This document shows, in pieces, positions 36,831 through 44,400 of a stretch of DNA of 64,000 nt. The DNA is from Pseudomonadales bacterium. GTDB taxonomy: Bacteria > Pseudomonadota > Gammaproteobacteria > Pseudomonadales > Pseudohongiellaceae. The translations under genes were made by a program, and so were the position numbers. A model generated the notes under the pieces. That model saw nothing but the letters and a program-made list of their open reading frames with translations. It did no database searches and was not told the origin of the DNA. The stretch's first letter is position 1. Every line of letters starts with the position of its first letter. The DNA lies in NCBI GenBank assembly GCA_024234325.1, contig JACKOJ010000001.1, positions 620,001 through 684,000 of the forward strand, read 5' to 3'.

Positions 36831-37496
36831 ATGGCCCACGATTTCGCCAAAATCCGCAACAAGAAGAGAGTGGAACCTTCCCCACCCCCTCCACCTCCGC
36901 CCAGCAAGGGCATGCTGCTGACGGGACTGGTGGCGGGCCTGGCGCTGGGCTTCTTTGCCTCTTTCCTCATTTACCTGTCTGGCATTCTGCCTCCCGTTGG
37001 CGATCTCAACGCACAGTCCGGGGACGACCGGGAGGCAGAGCTGCTCGCCGCCCAGCAACGCCGCAATGAGGAGCTGGAACAGGCGGCAGCACGCCTGCAA
37101 CTGGAGTTCTACAAGGAACTGCCCAATTACGAAGTCATCGTGGACAACATGCCGGCGCCCCGCAACGAAGCTGCGGCAAGCACCACAGCAACACCGACAC
37201 AGAGCGCTCCTGCTAGCGTGGCCAGCACGTCTCCGGCGCAAGCAGAACCCCCCGCTGCGGACGGCAGTTTCATGATTCAGGCAGGCGCCTTCCAGCAGGA
37301 ATCCTCCGCGCTTGCCCAGAGCGAGCGGCTCAATTCCCTGGGCCTGACAGCTCGCATCAAGAAGGAAGCCCTGCTCGGCAAGACCCTGTTCCTGGTGCAG
37401 GCTGGCCCCTATCAGTCACGCGACCAGGTTACCCAGGCCGAGCGCATTCTGCGCGGCAATGGCATCGACAGCATCCGCATCGGCCTGAGCCAGTAG
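36831..37496 (+). CDS. FtsN-like SPOR domain protein
   Basis: A 221-residue membrane protein with a basic N-terminus and a polyproline run (about 17-24), one membrane segment (about 28-50), a coiled-coil-prone periplasmic stretch (67-90), an Ala/Thr/Ser/Pro linker and a C-terminal SPOR domain (about 145-220: SFMIQAGAFQQESSALAQSE; FLVQAGPYQSRDQ). The position between priA and hslV matches the FtsN homolog of Pseudomonas, suggesting a role in activating septal peptidoglycan synthesis. Confidence 0.88.
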   Translation: MAHDFAKIRNKKRVEPSPPPPPPPSKGMLLTGLVAGLALGFFASFLIYLSGILPPVGDLNAQSGDDREAELLAAQQRRNEELEQAAARLQLEFYKELPNYEVIVDNMPAPRNEAAASTTATPTQSAPASVASTSPAQAEPPAADGSFMIQAGAFQQESSALAQSERLNSLGLTARIKKEALLGKTLFLVQAGPYQSRDQVTQAERILRGNGIDSIRIGLSQ

Positions 37497-37610
37497 CCGG
37501 CATCTTGAATTCCCGCACCACACGCCCCATATCGCCTTCTCAGGCGTTCGCCACCTCATCAATCACACAGCCGGTTCCCGTGGCAAAGCGGGTCTGGCGG
37601 GAGTAAGAGT

Positions 37611-38150
37611 TTGGAACAGTATCACGGCACCACGATCGTTTCGGTACGGCGTGGCAACAAGGTCGTCGTCGGTGGCGACGGTCAGGTATCCCAGGGCAAT
37701 ACCGTCATGAAGGGCAATGCCCGCAAGGTGCGGCGCCTCTACAAGGATCAGGTGATCGCCGGTTTCGCCGGTGGCACCGCCGACGCCTTCACCCTGTTCG
37801 AGCGCTTCGAGGAGCAACTGGAAAAGCATCACGGCAAGCTGGTACGGGCCGCAGTGGAACTGGCCAAGCTCTGGCGCACCGACCGGGCGCTGCGCCGACT
37901 GGAGGCCCTTCTGATCGTTGCGGACCGGGAAGCCTCCCTGATCATCACGGGCAATGGCGACGTCATTGAACCGGAAGACTCGCTGATGGCGATCGGCTCC
38001 GGTGGCCCCTATGCCCTTTCCGCCGCCCGCGCGCTGTACCACAACACGGATCTGGACGCCCGCACCATCGTGGAAAACTCGCTGAAGATCGCCGGCGAGA
38101 TCTGCGTCTTCACCAACCAGAATCACACCATTGAAGAGCTCGAATTCTAG
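37611..38150 (+). CDS. hslV: ATP-dependent protease subunit HslV (ClpQ)
   Basis: HslV is the proteasome-like peptidase that pairs with HslU. The 179-residue sequence begins at a TTG codon as MEQYHG-TTIVSVRR: the catalytic threonine (Thr7) follows a six-residue propeptide instead of Met1 as in E. coli, so processing would need more than Met removal. Further motifs are VVVGGDGQVSQGNTVMK and AIGSGGPYALSAARAL. hslU follows after 69 bases in the same direction. Confidence 0.95.
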   Translation: MEQYHGTTIVSVRRGNKVVVGGDGQVSQGNTVMKGNARKVRRLYKDQVIAGFAGGTADAFTLFERFEEQLEKHHGKLVRAAVELAKLWRTDRALRRLEALLIVADREASLIITGNGDVIEPEDSLMAIGSGGPYALSAARALYHNTDLDARTIVENSLKIAGEICVFTNQNHTIEELEF

Positions 38151-38219
38151 GGCTTCAAGCAACGACCGACATTCGTGTGCTCAGGCGACATCGAGCCACA
38201 CCCAGGCAGGAAATACATC

Positions 38220-39560
38220 ATGACCAGTATGACTCCGCGAGAAATCGCTTCCGAACTCGACCGCTTCATCGTCGGGCAAAAAGCCGCCAAACGGGCGGTT
38301 GCCATTGCTCTGCGCAACCGCTGGCGCCGCATGCAACTGCCGGACGCCATCCGCCAGGAGATTACCCCCAAGAACATCCTGATGATCGGACCAACCGGCG
38401 TCGGGAAAACGGAAATCGCACGGCGCCTCGCCAAGCTGGCGAACGCGCCCTTCATCAAGGTGGAAGCGACCAAATTCACCGAGGTGGGCTATGTGGGGCG
38501 TGATGTCGATTCCATCGTCCGTGATCTGGTGGACGTGGCCGTGAAGATGCTGCGCGAGGAACAGATCCGCAAGGTGCAGCATGTGGCAGAGAACGCCGCC
38601 GAGGACCGCGTGCTGGACGCACTGCTGCCACCTGCTCGTGGCATGGAAGGCGAAGAACTGGCAGACAAGGGCGACTCGAACACCCGACAACTGTTTCGCA
38701 AGAAACTGCGTGAGGGAGACCTCGACGACAAGGAAATCGAGATCAAGGTTTCCGAAGGCGTTTCCGGCGTCGAAATCATGGCGCCTCCCGGCCTGGAAGA
38801 AATGACCAGCCAGTTGAAGAGCATGTTCTCCAACATGAATGCCGGAAAGAAAAAGACCCGGCGCCTTCCGGTCAAGGATGCCTTCCGCCTGCTGAAAGAG
38901 GAAGAAGCCGCAAAACTGGTGAACGAGGAAGAAATCCGCACCCGCGCGATTGAAGTGACGGAACAGACCGGCATTGTCTTCATCGACGAGATCGACAAGG
39001 TCACGGTGCGCAACGACACCGGCAGCAGCGGCGTGTCCCGCGAAGGGGTGCAGCGCGACCTGCTGCCACTCATTGAAGGCTCCACCATCACTACCAAGTA
39101 CGGCAGCGTGAAGACCGATCACATTCTCTTCATCGCCTCGGGCGCCTTCCACCTGTCCAAGCCTTCGGACCTGATTCCGGAGCTGCAGGGACGTCTGCCG
39201 ATCCGTGTGGAACTGGACGCGCTCACTGCAAAAGACTTTGAACGCATTCTGTCAGAGCCGAGCTGCTCCCTGACCGAACAGTACCAGGCTCTGCTCGGCA
39301 CGGAGAATCTGCAGGTGGAGTTTGCCGCGGACGGCATCGCGCGCCTGGCTGAAATCGCCTTCGAGGTCAACGAGCGCACCGAGAACATCGGCGCGCGACG
39401 CCTGCACACCGTCATGGAGCGCCTGCTGGAGGATGTCTCCTTCACCGCCTCTGACGATGCGGTGGGTGGCGGGGGGGCGCTCGTGATCGATGCCGCCTAT
39501 GTGGACAAGCATCTCAGCGACCTGGCCCGCGACGAGGACCTGAGCCGCTTCATCCTGTAA
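38220..39560 (+). CDS. hslU: ATP-dependent protease ATPase subunit HslU (ClpY)
   Basis: HslU is the AAA+ unfoldase that feeds HslV. The 446-residue protein opens with MTPREIASELDRFIVGQ. It has Walker A GPTGVGKTE, the pore loop in TEVGYVGRDV, the I-domain insertion, Walker B GIVFIDEIDK, and the sensor-2 segment RTENIGARRLHTVMERLLED. It ends in DLSRFIL, the C-terminal tail that docks on HslV. The ATG at 38220 has AGGAAA upstream. Confidence 0.97.
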   Translation: MTSMTPREIASELDRFIVGQKAAKRAVAIALRNRWRRMQLPDAIRQEITPKNILMIGPTGVGKTEIARRLAKLANAPFIKVEATKFTEVGYVGRDVDSIVRDLVDVAVKMLREEQIRKVQHVAENAAEDRVLDALLPPARGMEGEELADKGDSNTRQLFRKKLREGDLDDKEIEIKVSEGVSGVEIMAPPGLEEMTSQLKSMFSNMNAGKKKTRRLPVKDAFRLLKEEEAAKLVNEEEIRTRAIEVTEQTGIVFIDEIDKVTVRNDTGSSGVSREGVQRDLLPLIEGSTITTKYGSVKTDHILFIASGAFHLSKPSDLIPELQGRLPIRVELDALTAKDFERILSEPSCSLTEQYQALLGTENLQVEFAADGIARLAEIAFEVNERTENIGARRLHTVMERLLEDVSFTASDDAVGGGGALVIDAAYVDKHLSDLARDEDLSRFIL

Positions 39561-39578
39561 GCCTGCGGACGAAACCAC

Positions 39579-40007
39579 ATGAGCGAGACCCCCAGCGCCA
39601 TCACCCTGCACCGCAAGTCCAACGTGCTGGAATTGCGCTATGCCGATGGCAGTCAGTACACCCTCCCGGCGGAGTTCCTGCGGGTATATTCCCCCTCCGC
39701 AGAGGTGCGTGGGCATGGCAAGGGGCAGGCCGTCCTGCAGACCGGCAAGCGAAACGTCCGCCTGCTTGCCGTCGAGGGGGTCGGGCATTACGCCATCAAG
39801 CTGCGCTTCGATGACGGACACGATTCCGGCATCTACAGTTGGGAATACCTGCACGAGCTCTGCGTCGGCCAGCAGACCTTATGGGACACTTATCTGCAGG
39901 AGCTGGAGACAAACGGAGCAAGCCGAGACCCGCAGCCTGACGCCGCTTCATTGTCAGAGGCCGTGCAAGTGATTACCATACCCCCGCTGTCGCCACCGAA
40001 ACCCTGA
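39579..40007 (+). CDS. DUF971 (GBBH-like N-terminal domain) protein
   Basis: The 142-residue protein has a DUF971 core over about 8-100: LHRKSNVLELRYADGS, LPAEFLRVYSPSAEVRGHG, and HYAIKLRFDDGHDSGIYSWEYLHEL. The fold resembles the N-terminal zinc-binding domain of gamma-butyrobetaine hydroxylase, but the biochemical role is unknown. It follows hslU by 18 bases, as in Pseudomonas, and is probably cotranscribed with it. The last 40 residues are low-complexity. Confidence 0.88.
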   Translation: MSETPSAITLHRKSNVLELRYADGSQYTLPAEFLRVYSPSAEVRGHGKGQAVLQTGKRNVRLLAVEGVGHYAIKLRFDDGHDSGIYSWEYLHELCVGQQTLWDTYLQELETNGASRDPQPDAASLSEAVQVITIPPLSPPKP

Positions 40008-40079
40008 CAGCCACCCGCATGTGTTGAGGCACCTGCGAACAAGTCACTGCCCGACGATTGCGGGCTGCAGGAGCGCACC

Positions 40080-40865
40080 ATGTCCCGGGACCAAGACCCC
40101 AAGTCCGAGAATTCTTCACGCACCACCCATTTCGGCTACGAACAGATACCGGTCGAGGACAAGGTGCGCCGCGTCGGCCAGGTGTTCCATTCCGTCGCCA
40201 GCAAATACGACGTCATGAACGACCTGATGTCCCTGGGCACGCACCGCCTCATCAAGCGTTTCACCGTGGAACTCAGCGGCATTCGCCCCGGTCAGCGCGT
40301 ACTCGACCTTGCCGGTGGCACCGGGGATTTCACCATGCGCTTCTCCTCGCTGGTGGGCGCCAGCGGTCAGGTGGTGTTAGCGGACATCAACGCCTCCATG
40401 CTGCAGGTGGGCCGCGACCGCCTCATCGACAAGGGCATCACCCAGAACGTGTCCTATGCCCAGGTGAATGCGGAATGCCTGCCCTTTGCCGACAACAGCT
40501 TCGACTGCATCTGCATTGCCTATGGCCTGCGCAACGTGACCGACAAGGACGCCGCCCTGCGCTCCATGTACGCCACCCTCAAGCCGGGCGGCCGCGCCCT
40601 GGTACTCGAATTCTCCAAGCCCCGCCATGAACTGCTGGGCAAGGCCTACGACGGCTACTCCACCCTGTGGCCCATCGTCGGCAAACTGGTCACTGGCGAC
40701 GCCGACAGCTACCGCTATCTGGTGGAATCCATTCGCATGCACCCCGATCAGGAAACCCTCAAGGGCATGATGGAAAACGCGGGTTTCAGCGACTGCCGCT
40801 ACCACGACGTCATGGGCGGCATCTGCGCCATCCACATCGGCTACAAAGCCGCGTCCGCCGCCTGA
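40080..40865 (+). CDS. ubiE: Ubiquinone/menaquinone C-methyltransferase UbiE
   Basis: UbiE C-methylates the benzoquinol ring in ubiquinone (and, where present, menaquinone) synthesis using SAM. The 261-residue protein has TTHFGYEQIPVEDKVRRVGQVF, the YDVMNDLMSLGTHRLIKR segment, SAM motif I VLDLAGGTGDFTMRF, and the signature CIAYGLRNVTDKDAALRSMY. It is followed 11 bases later by ubiJ. Confidence 0.96.
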   Translation: MSRDQDPKSENSSRTTHFGYEQIPVEDKVRRVGQVFHSVASKYDVMNDLMSLGTHRLIKRFTVELSGIRPGQRVLDLAGGTGDFTMRFSSLVGASGQVVLADINASMLQVGRDRLIDKGITQNVSYAQVNAECLPFADNSFDCICIAYGLRNVTDKDAALRSMYATLKPGGRALVLEFSKPRHELLGKAYDGYSTLWPIVGKLVTGDADSYRYLVESIRMHPDQETLKGMMENAGFSDCRYHDVMGGICAIHIGYKAASAA

Positions 40866-40876
40866 GCGAACAGACC

Positions 40877-41500
40877 ATGGACGCCATGCTCAGCTCCGCC
40901 CTGTCCGCTCCCCTTGAAGCGCTCGTGAACGCCGTACTGAAGCAGGATCCCGCTGCACAGCAGCAACTCCAGTCACTCTCCGGCAAGGCCCTGCGCCTGG
41001 AATGCATCACCGCGCTTCCCCTCGCGCTCACCCTGGTGGTGGAGGGGGACAGCCTGTCTCTGCGCAGCGTGTATGAAGCTACCCCGGATGCTTCCATCAC
41101 GGCCAGCGCCAGCGCCTTTGCCCGACTCGCAGGCAGCGGCGGACAGACAGACGCCCTGTTTTCTCCCGACATCGCCCTGTCCGGCGACACCCACCTGATC
41201 CAGGACCTCCACCGGATCATCAGTGGCCTGGAAATCGACTGGGAGGAGCATTTTTCGCGCCTGTTCGGCGACGTGTTCGCGCACCAGCTCGGCCAATGGG
41301 CACGAGGCTCCCGGCAGTGGGGCCAACAGGCCGCAGAAACGCTGCGCCTGAACATCGACGAATACCTTCACGAGGAAGCCGCCATCCTTCCGGGTCGCCA
41401 CGAGTTCGCCCGTTTCAGCGCCCAGGTGGACGAACTCAAACTGGCCGTGGATCGCCTCAGCGCCCGCGTGGAACGCCTGCGCAAACATCTTCAACCCTGA
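40877..41500 (+). CDS. ubiJ: Ubiquinone biosynthesis accessory factor UbiJ
   Basis: UbiJ is an SCP2-type lipid-binding protein that organises the cytosolic Ubi metabolon with UbiK and UbiB. The 207-residue protein has an N-terminal SCP2 fold (about 15-110) with DIALSGDTHLIQDLHRIISGLEIDWEEHFSRLFGD, followed by helices and a C-terminal coiled coil (VDELKLAVDRLSARVERLRK). The start at 40877 follows ubiE after 11 bases. ubiB, normally the next gene, is displaced about 2.9 kb downstream by the palindrome/bufferin insert. Confidence 0.92.
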   Translation: MDAMLSSALSAPLEALVNAVLKQDPAAQQQLQSLSGKALRLECITALPLALTLVVEGDSLSLRSVYEATPDASITASASAFARLAGSGGQTDALFSPDIALSGDTHLIQDLHRIISGLEIDWEEHFSRLFGDVFAHQLGQWARGSRQWGQQAAETLRLNIDEYLHEEAAILPGRHEFARFSAQVDELKLAVDRLSARVERLRKHLQP

Positions 41501-41528
41501 CCGACCGCCAGACGAAAGGAGAGCTTCA

Positions 41529-41905
41529 GGGTATTGCCGTTGCGGGCCGTGAGCCGCCAGGACGGCGGCGGCAGAGCCTCCATGGATGGATTCACGGCGT
41601 GCCTGCAGCGGGAATACCCTGAAGATCGACACGACAAAAGCCGCAGCAACCGCTGAACCCCAAGAGCTCCTGGATACTCCCGTTGCGGGCCGTGAGCCGC
41701 CAGGACGGCGGCGGCAGAGCCTCCACGGACGGATTCACGGCGTGCCCGCAGCGGGAGTACCCTGAAGATCCACACGACAAAAGCCGCAGCAACCGCTGAA
41801 CCCCAAGAGCTCCTGGATACTCCCGTTGCGGGCCGTGAGCCGCCAGGACGGCGGCGGCAGAGCCTCCATGGATGGATTCACGGCGTGCCCGCAGCGGGAG
41901 TATCC
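41529..41905. repeat. Tandem array of three 91-bp palindromic elements, 143-bp period
   Basis: Three near-identical 91-bp units lie at 41529-41619, 41672-41762 and 41815-41905, separated by two 52-bp near-identical spacers, so the exact period is 143 bp. Each unit is an inverted repeat: outer arms GGATACTCCCGTTGCGGGC / GCCCGCAGCGGGAGTATCC, second arms CCGTGA/TCACGG, and two inner hairpins (GCCGCC/GGCGGC and CCAT/ATGG). A folded strand would give a long stem topped by a branched head. There is no transposase. It lies between ubiJ and bufA. Apparent short ORFs across the units are artefacts of the repeat. Confidence 0.92.
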
Positions 41906-41915
41906 AGGAGCTCTT
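41805..41915. repeat. Extended 111-bp inverted repeat at the third unit
   Basis: The arms of the third palindrome reach into flanking sequence: AAGAGCTCCT precedes it and AGGAGCTCTT follows, giving 29-bp arms (41805-41833 and 41887-41915) with one mismatch, which becomes a G-U pair in RNA. The left extension is the end of the array spacer; the right one occurs only here. This may mark the true end of the ancestral element. Confidence 0.85.
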
Positions 41916-41962
41916 ACACGCCGCACAAACTCCCAGCGCTTGTGGCAAAGTGTCGCAGCATC

Positions 41963-41990
41963 TTGTATTCACCCCGAAGAGCAGGATAAT
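41963..41990 (+). promoter_or_regulatory. Candidate promoter of the bufferin operon
   Basis: TTGTAT, a 16-base spacer and GATAAT lie about 58 bases ahead of the bufA ATG and just after the last palindrome. I see no clear metal-regulator palindrome, and no sigma-F-type motif I can confirm. Confidence 0.45.
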
Positions 41991-42047
41991 TGGCGAAGCA
42001 TGGCGTCACATCTCAACAGACGCTCGCCCTATTCAGGAGAGAACACT

Positions 42048-42560
42048 ATGAAGACCAGCGACGGTATCAAGATTGCCTCGTCCGCAGCCGCCCTGTTGAT
42101 GGCGACCACCGCCCTGTCCGGCGCCACCCACGCCGCAGACGTGGCCACGCCCGTAAAAATCAGTCAGTGCCAGGGCATTGCCGCTGCAGGCCAGAGCGCC
42201 TGCAAAGGGTTCGGCAACACCGCCGGGGCTGGCAAGAACGCCGCCGATACCGGATTTGTCTCTTTTGCCAGCGGTCACGCCATGGTCTCCAAGAGCTTCT
42301 GTGACAAGCTCGGCGGCAAGGAAGTCGGAGCCATTTCCGACGTTCCGCACGCCCCCATTGCCGAAGGCGTCCAGGTCGCCTATTGCAATGACCTGTTCAG
42401 TTGCAACACCTTCAGCGCCTGCAAAGGCAACGGCAATGACAATTGCGCCGGTAAGAATAGCTGCCACGGCATCGGTTTCGTCGCCATCGCCACAGGCGAC
42501 ATGACGCTGTCGGAACAACTCTGCAGCAAACTCGGCGGCAATCTGATCTCCGAACTGTAA
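42048..42560 (+). CDS. bufA: BufA2-like bufferin precursor (RiPP metallophore) with duplicated module
   Basis: The 170-residue precursor has a Sec signal peptide (cleavage near THAA-DVATP), so the product is periplasmic. Two homologous modules follow, about 39-90 and 110-164. Both share C...SACKG.GN...AGKN...GFV..A.G......C.KLGG. Module 2 has six Cys (113, 119, 125, 133, 139, 159) in a BufA2-like pattern (ACKGNGNDNCAGKNSCHGIGF); module 1 keeps only Cys 41, 52 and 85. In known bufferins a DUF692 enzyme modifies core cysteines to copper-binding heterocycles. AGGAGAG precedes the ATG. DUF692 and DUF2063 genes follow. Assigning BufA2 rather than a related DUF2282 subfamily is by pattern. Confidence 0.8.
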   Translation: MKTSDGIKIASSAAALLMATTALSGATHAADVATPVKISQCQGIAAAGQSACKGFGNTAGAGKNAADTGFVSFASGHAMVSKSFCDKLGGKEVGAISDVPHAPIAEGVQVAYCNDLFSCNTFSACKGNGNDNCAGKNSCHGIGFVAIATGDMTLSEQLCSKLGGNLISEL

Positions 42561-42576
42561 GCTCCGGGAGTCTCCC

Positions 42577-43422
42577 ATGCTTGGCTATGGCCTGGGTCTG
42601 CGCAGTGTGCACTACGACCACGTGCTGACCCAGTGGCCGACCGGCGTCGACTGGTTCGAGCTGATCACCGAAAACTACCTCGCCCCCGGCGGGCGGCCCC
42701 GAGCCATTCTGCGCGCCGTGCGCGAACACTACCCCATCGTCCTGCACGGCCTGTCTTTCAACATCGGCACCAACGAACCGCCCGATCTCGACTATTTGCG
42801 CCAGCTAAAGGCCCTGGTGCAGGAATGCGAACCCGCCTGGGTCTCCGACCATCTCTGCTGGACCGGCCTGCACGGGCGCACCTCCCATGACCTGCTGCCC
42901 ATTTCCTATCAGCCCCGGACCCTGCAGCAGTGCAGCGACAAGATCGCGCAGATTCAGGACTTTCTGGGACAGACGATTGTGCTGGAAAATCCGTCGATCT
43001 ATGTCAGCTTCCGCTCCAGCACCATGACCGAACCGGAGTTTCTCAACGCCCTGGTCGCCCGCACCGGCTGCGAGATACTGCTCGACGTCAACAATGTCTA
43101 TGTCTCGACCTTCAATCTGGGCACAGACCCCTACGCCTATATTGACGCCCTGAACCCCCGCGCCATCCGCCAGTTTCACCTGGCGGGCCACACCGACAAC
43201 AAGAGCCACATCATTGATACCCATGACCACCCGGTCTGCGATGCCGTCTGGCGTCTCTACGAGTATGCCTGCTCGCGCTTCGGCCCCGTGGCAACGCTGC
43301 TGGAACGGGACGACCACATCCCGCCCTTCCCGGAGCTGCTGGAAGAACTGCAGCAGGCCCGCGAGATTCAGGAGCGGGTGCTGGCGGCGCCCCGGCCCGC
43401 CACCGGAGTGGCACAACCATGA
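42577..43422 (+). CDS. bufB: DUF692 multinuclear non-heme iron oxidase (MNIO), bufferin maturase
   Basis: MNIO enzymes are TIM-barrel Fe oxidases that convert Cys in RiPP precursors to thiooxazole or related groups. The 281-residue protein keeps the family's candidate ligands: FELITENY (Glu32), VLHGLS (His57), SDHLCW (Asp91-His92), LENPS (Glu137), LLDVNN (Asp170, Asn173), HLAGH (His201, His205), DTHDHPV (His216, Asp217) and LERDDHIPP (Glu243). It starts 16 bases after bufA and overlaps bufC by four bases. The substrate is inferred to be the upstream precursor. Confidence 0.92.
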   Translation: MLGYGLGLRSVHYDHVLTQWPTGVDWFELITENYLAPGGRPRAILRAVREHYPIVLHGLSFNIGTNEPPDLDYLRQLKALVQECEPAWVSDHLCWTGLHGRTSHDLLPISYQPRTLQQCSDKIAQIQDFLGQTIVLENPSIYVSFRSSTMTEPEFLNALVARTGCEILLDVNNVYVSTFNLGTDPYAYIDALNPRAIRQFHLAGHTDNKSHIIDTHDHPVCDAVWRLYEYACSRFGPVATLLERDDHIPPFPELLEELQQAREIQERVLAAPRPATGVAQP

Positions 43423-44255
43423 CCTGGGAAGAGGAACAGGCCCGCTTCTGGGACTGGATCAATCACCCGCAGGATCTGGGTGAAGACGCCGACGCCATCG
43501 CCACACTGATGGCACCCCACAGCCACATCAGCCAGGCCGAGGCACTGTCGATCTACAACAATGCCTACCACCAGCGCCTTGTTGAGGTCTCCAGCTCCCT
43601 GTTTCCCGTCCTGTTCAATACCCTCGGCCGGGACCTGTATACGCAATTGTGGCTCGCCTACATGGGCGCACACCCGCCGCGCAATGGGCCGATTCACCGG
43701 ATCGGGGAGCACCTTCCGGAGTTTGTCCGCCACCACCCGAGTTTCGCCCCACTTCCCGCCGTCGCCGACATCGCACAACTGGAAACTCTCTTGGGACAGC
43801 TCTTCGACAGGGTGGACGAAACCCCCTACACCCTGTCGGAACTGCAGACACTGCCGCAGGACGACTGGCCCGCCATGCGTTGGCTGGCAGGGCAGGACTG
43901 GGCGCTGATGAGCAGCCGCTTCGACCTGGAAAGCTACTGGCAGAAGATGCAGGCCTATCGCCAGGCAGGAGGCGAACCCGGCGAAACCGACTTTGCAATT
44001 GAACCCCTGAACCCGCTGCCCGACAGCAGCCTGCCAAATTATCTGGTGTTCCGGCAGAACCACGGCATGCAGTTTCAGCGCATTCGCCCCGAGTTCGCGG
44101 TGTTTCTGCAAAGTGTGCGGGAAGGCTCGCCCTTCGCGGAAATCTGCCAGCAACTGGCAGAACACTTCCCTGATCAGGAGATCCCGTCGCTGAGCCTGCG
44201 CCTGCTGCTCAGGGCCATCGAACTGCAGTTGCTGCGCACTGGCGCTCCGGGCTGA
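43419..44255 (+). CDS. bufC: DUF2063 RiPP maturation partner protein (BufC/HvfC type)
   Basis: The 278-residue protein has an N-terminal DUF2063 helical domain (about 5-100: SIYNNAYHQRLVEVSSSLFPVLFNTLG; AHPPRNGPIHRIGEHLPEFV) and a C-terminal domain also seen in the family. The old label 'DNA-binding domain' is misleading; in bufferin and HvfABC systems this partner delivers the precursor to the DUF692 enzyme. The ATG overlaps the bufB stop (ATGA). No DoxX-type bufD follows; ubiB is next. Confidence 0.9.
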   Translation: MTWEEEQARFWDWINHPQDLGEDADAIATLMAPHSHISQAEALSIYNNAYHQRLVEVSSSLFPVLFNTLGRDLYTQLWLAYMGAHPPRNGPIHRIGEHLPEFVRHHPSFAPLPAVADIAQLETLLGQLFDRVDETPYTLSELQTLPQDDWPAMRWLAGQDWALMSSRFDLESYWQKMQAYRQAGGEPGETDFAIEPLNPLPDSSLPNYLVFRQNHGMQFQRIRPEFAVFLQSVREGSPFAEICQQLAEHFPDQEIPSLSLRLLLRAIELQLLRTGAPG

Positions 44256-44269
44256 GGCGGTGGCAAGCC

Positions 44270-44298
44270 TTGTCGAGACTGCCACTAAGTGCTATCTT
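44270..44298 (+). promoter_or_regulatory. Candidate promoter for ubiB
   Basis: TTGTCG, a 17-base spacer and TATCTT lie in the 145-base gap between bufC and ubiB. ubiB is separated from ubiEJ by the insert, so a local promoter would be needed to keep it independent of the bufferin operon. Confidence 0.35.
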
Positions 44299-44400
44299 TG
44301 CCAGCCCTTGCGGATTCAATTCTAAGCCGCTGATATTTCAAAAAAAGCTCCGGCATTCCTGTGCCCGGATTGCCCCCTGGGCGTAGCGAAGGCCAAACCT

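Noticed and set aside
41529..41905. The palindromes as a CRISPR array or an integron attC array
   Set aside because: There are only three 91-bp units, with identical spacers and no cas genes. The attC core motif (GTTRRRY) is absent and there is no integrase.
41592..41972. Short overlapping ORFs across the repeat array encoding repeated RRES(I/V)HGGSAAAVLAAHGPQR-like peptides
   Set aside because: The reading frames exist only because the 91-bp palindromes repeat. They have no ribosome binding sites and run in several frames and both strands.
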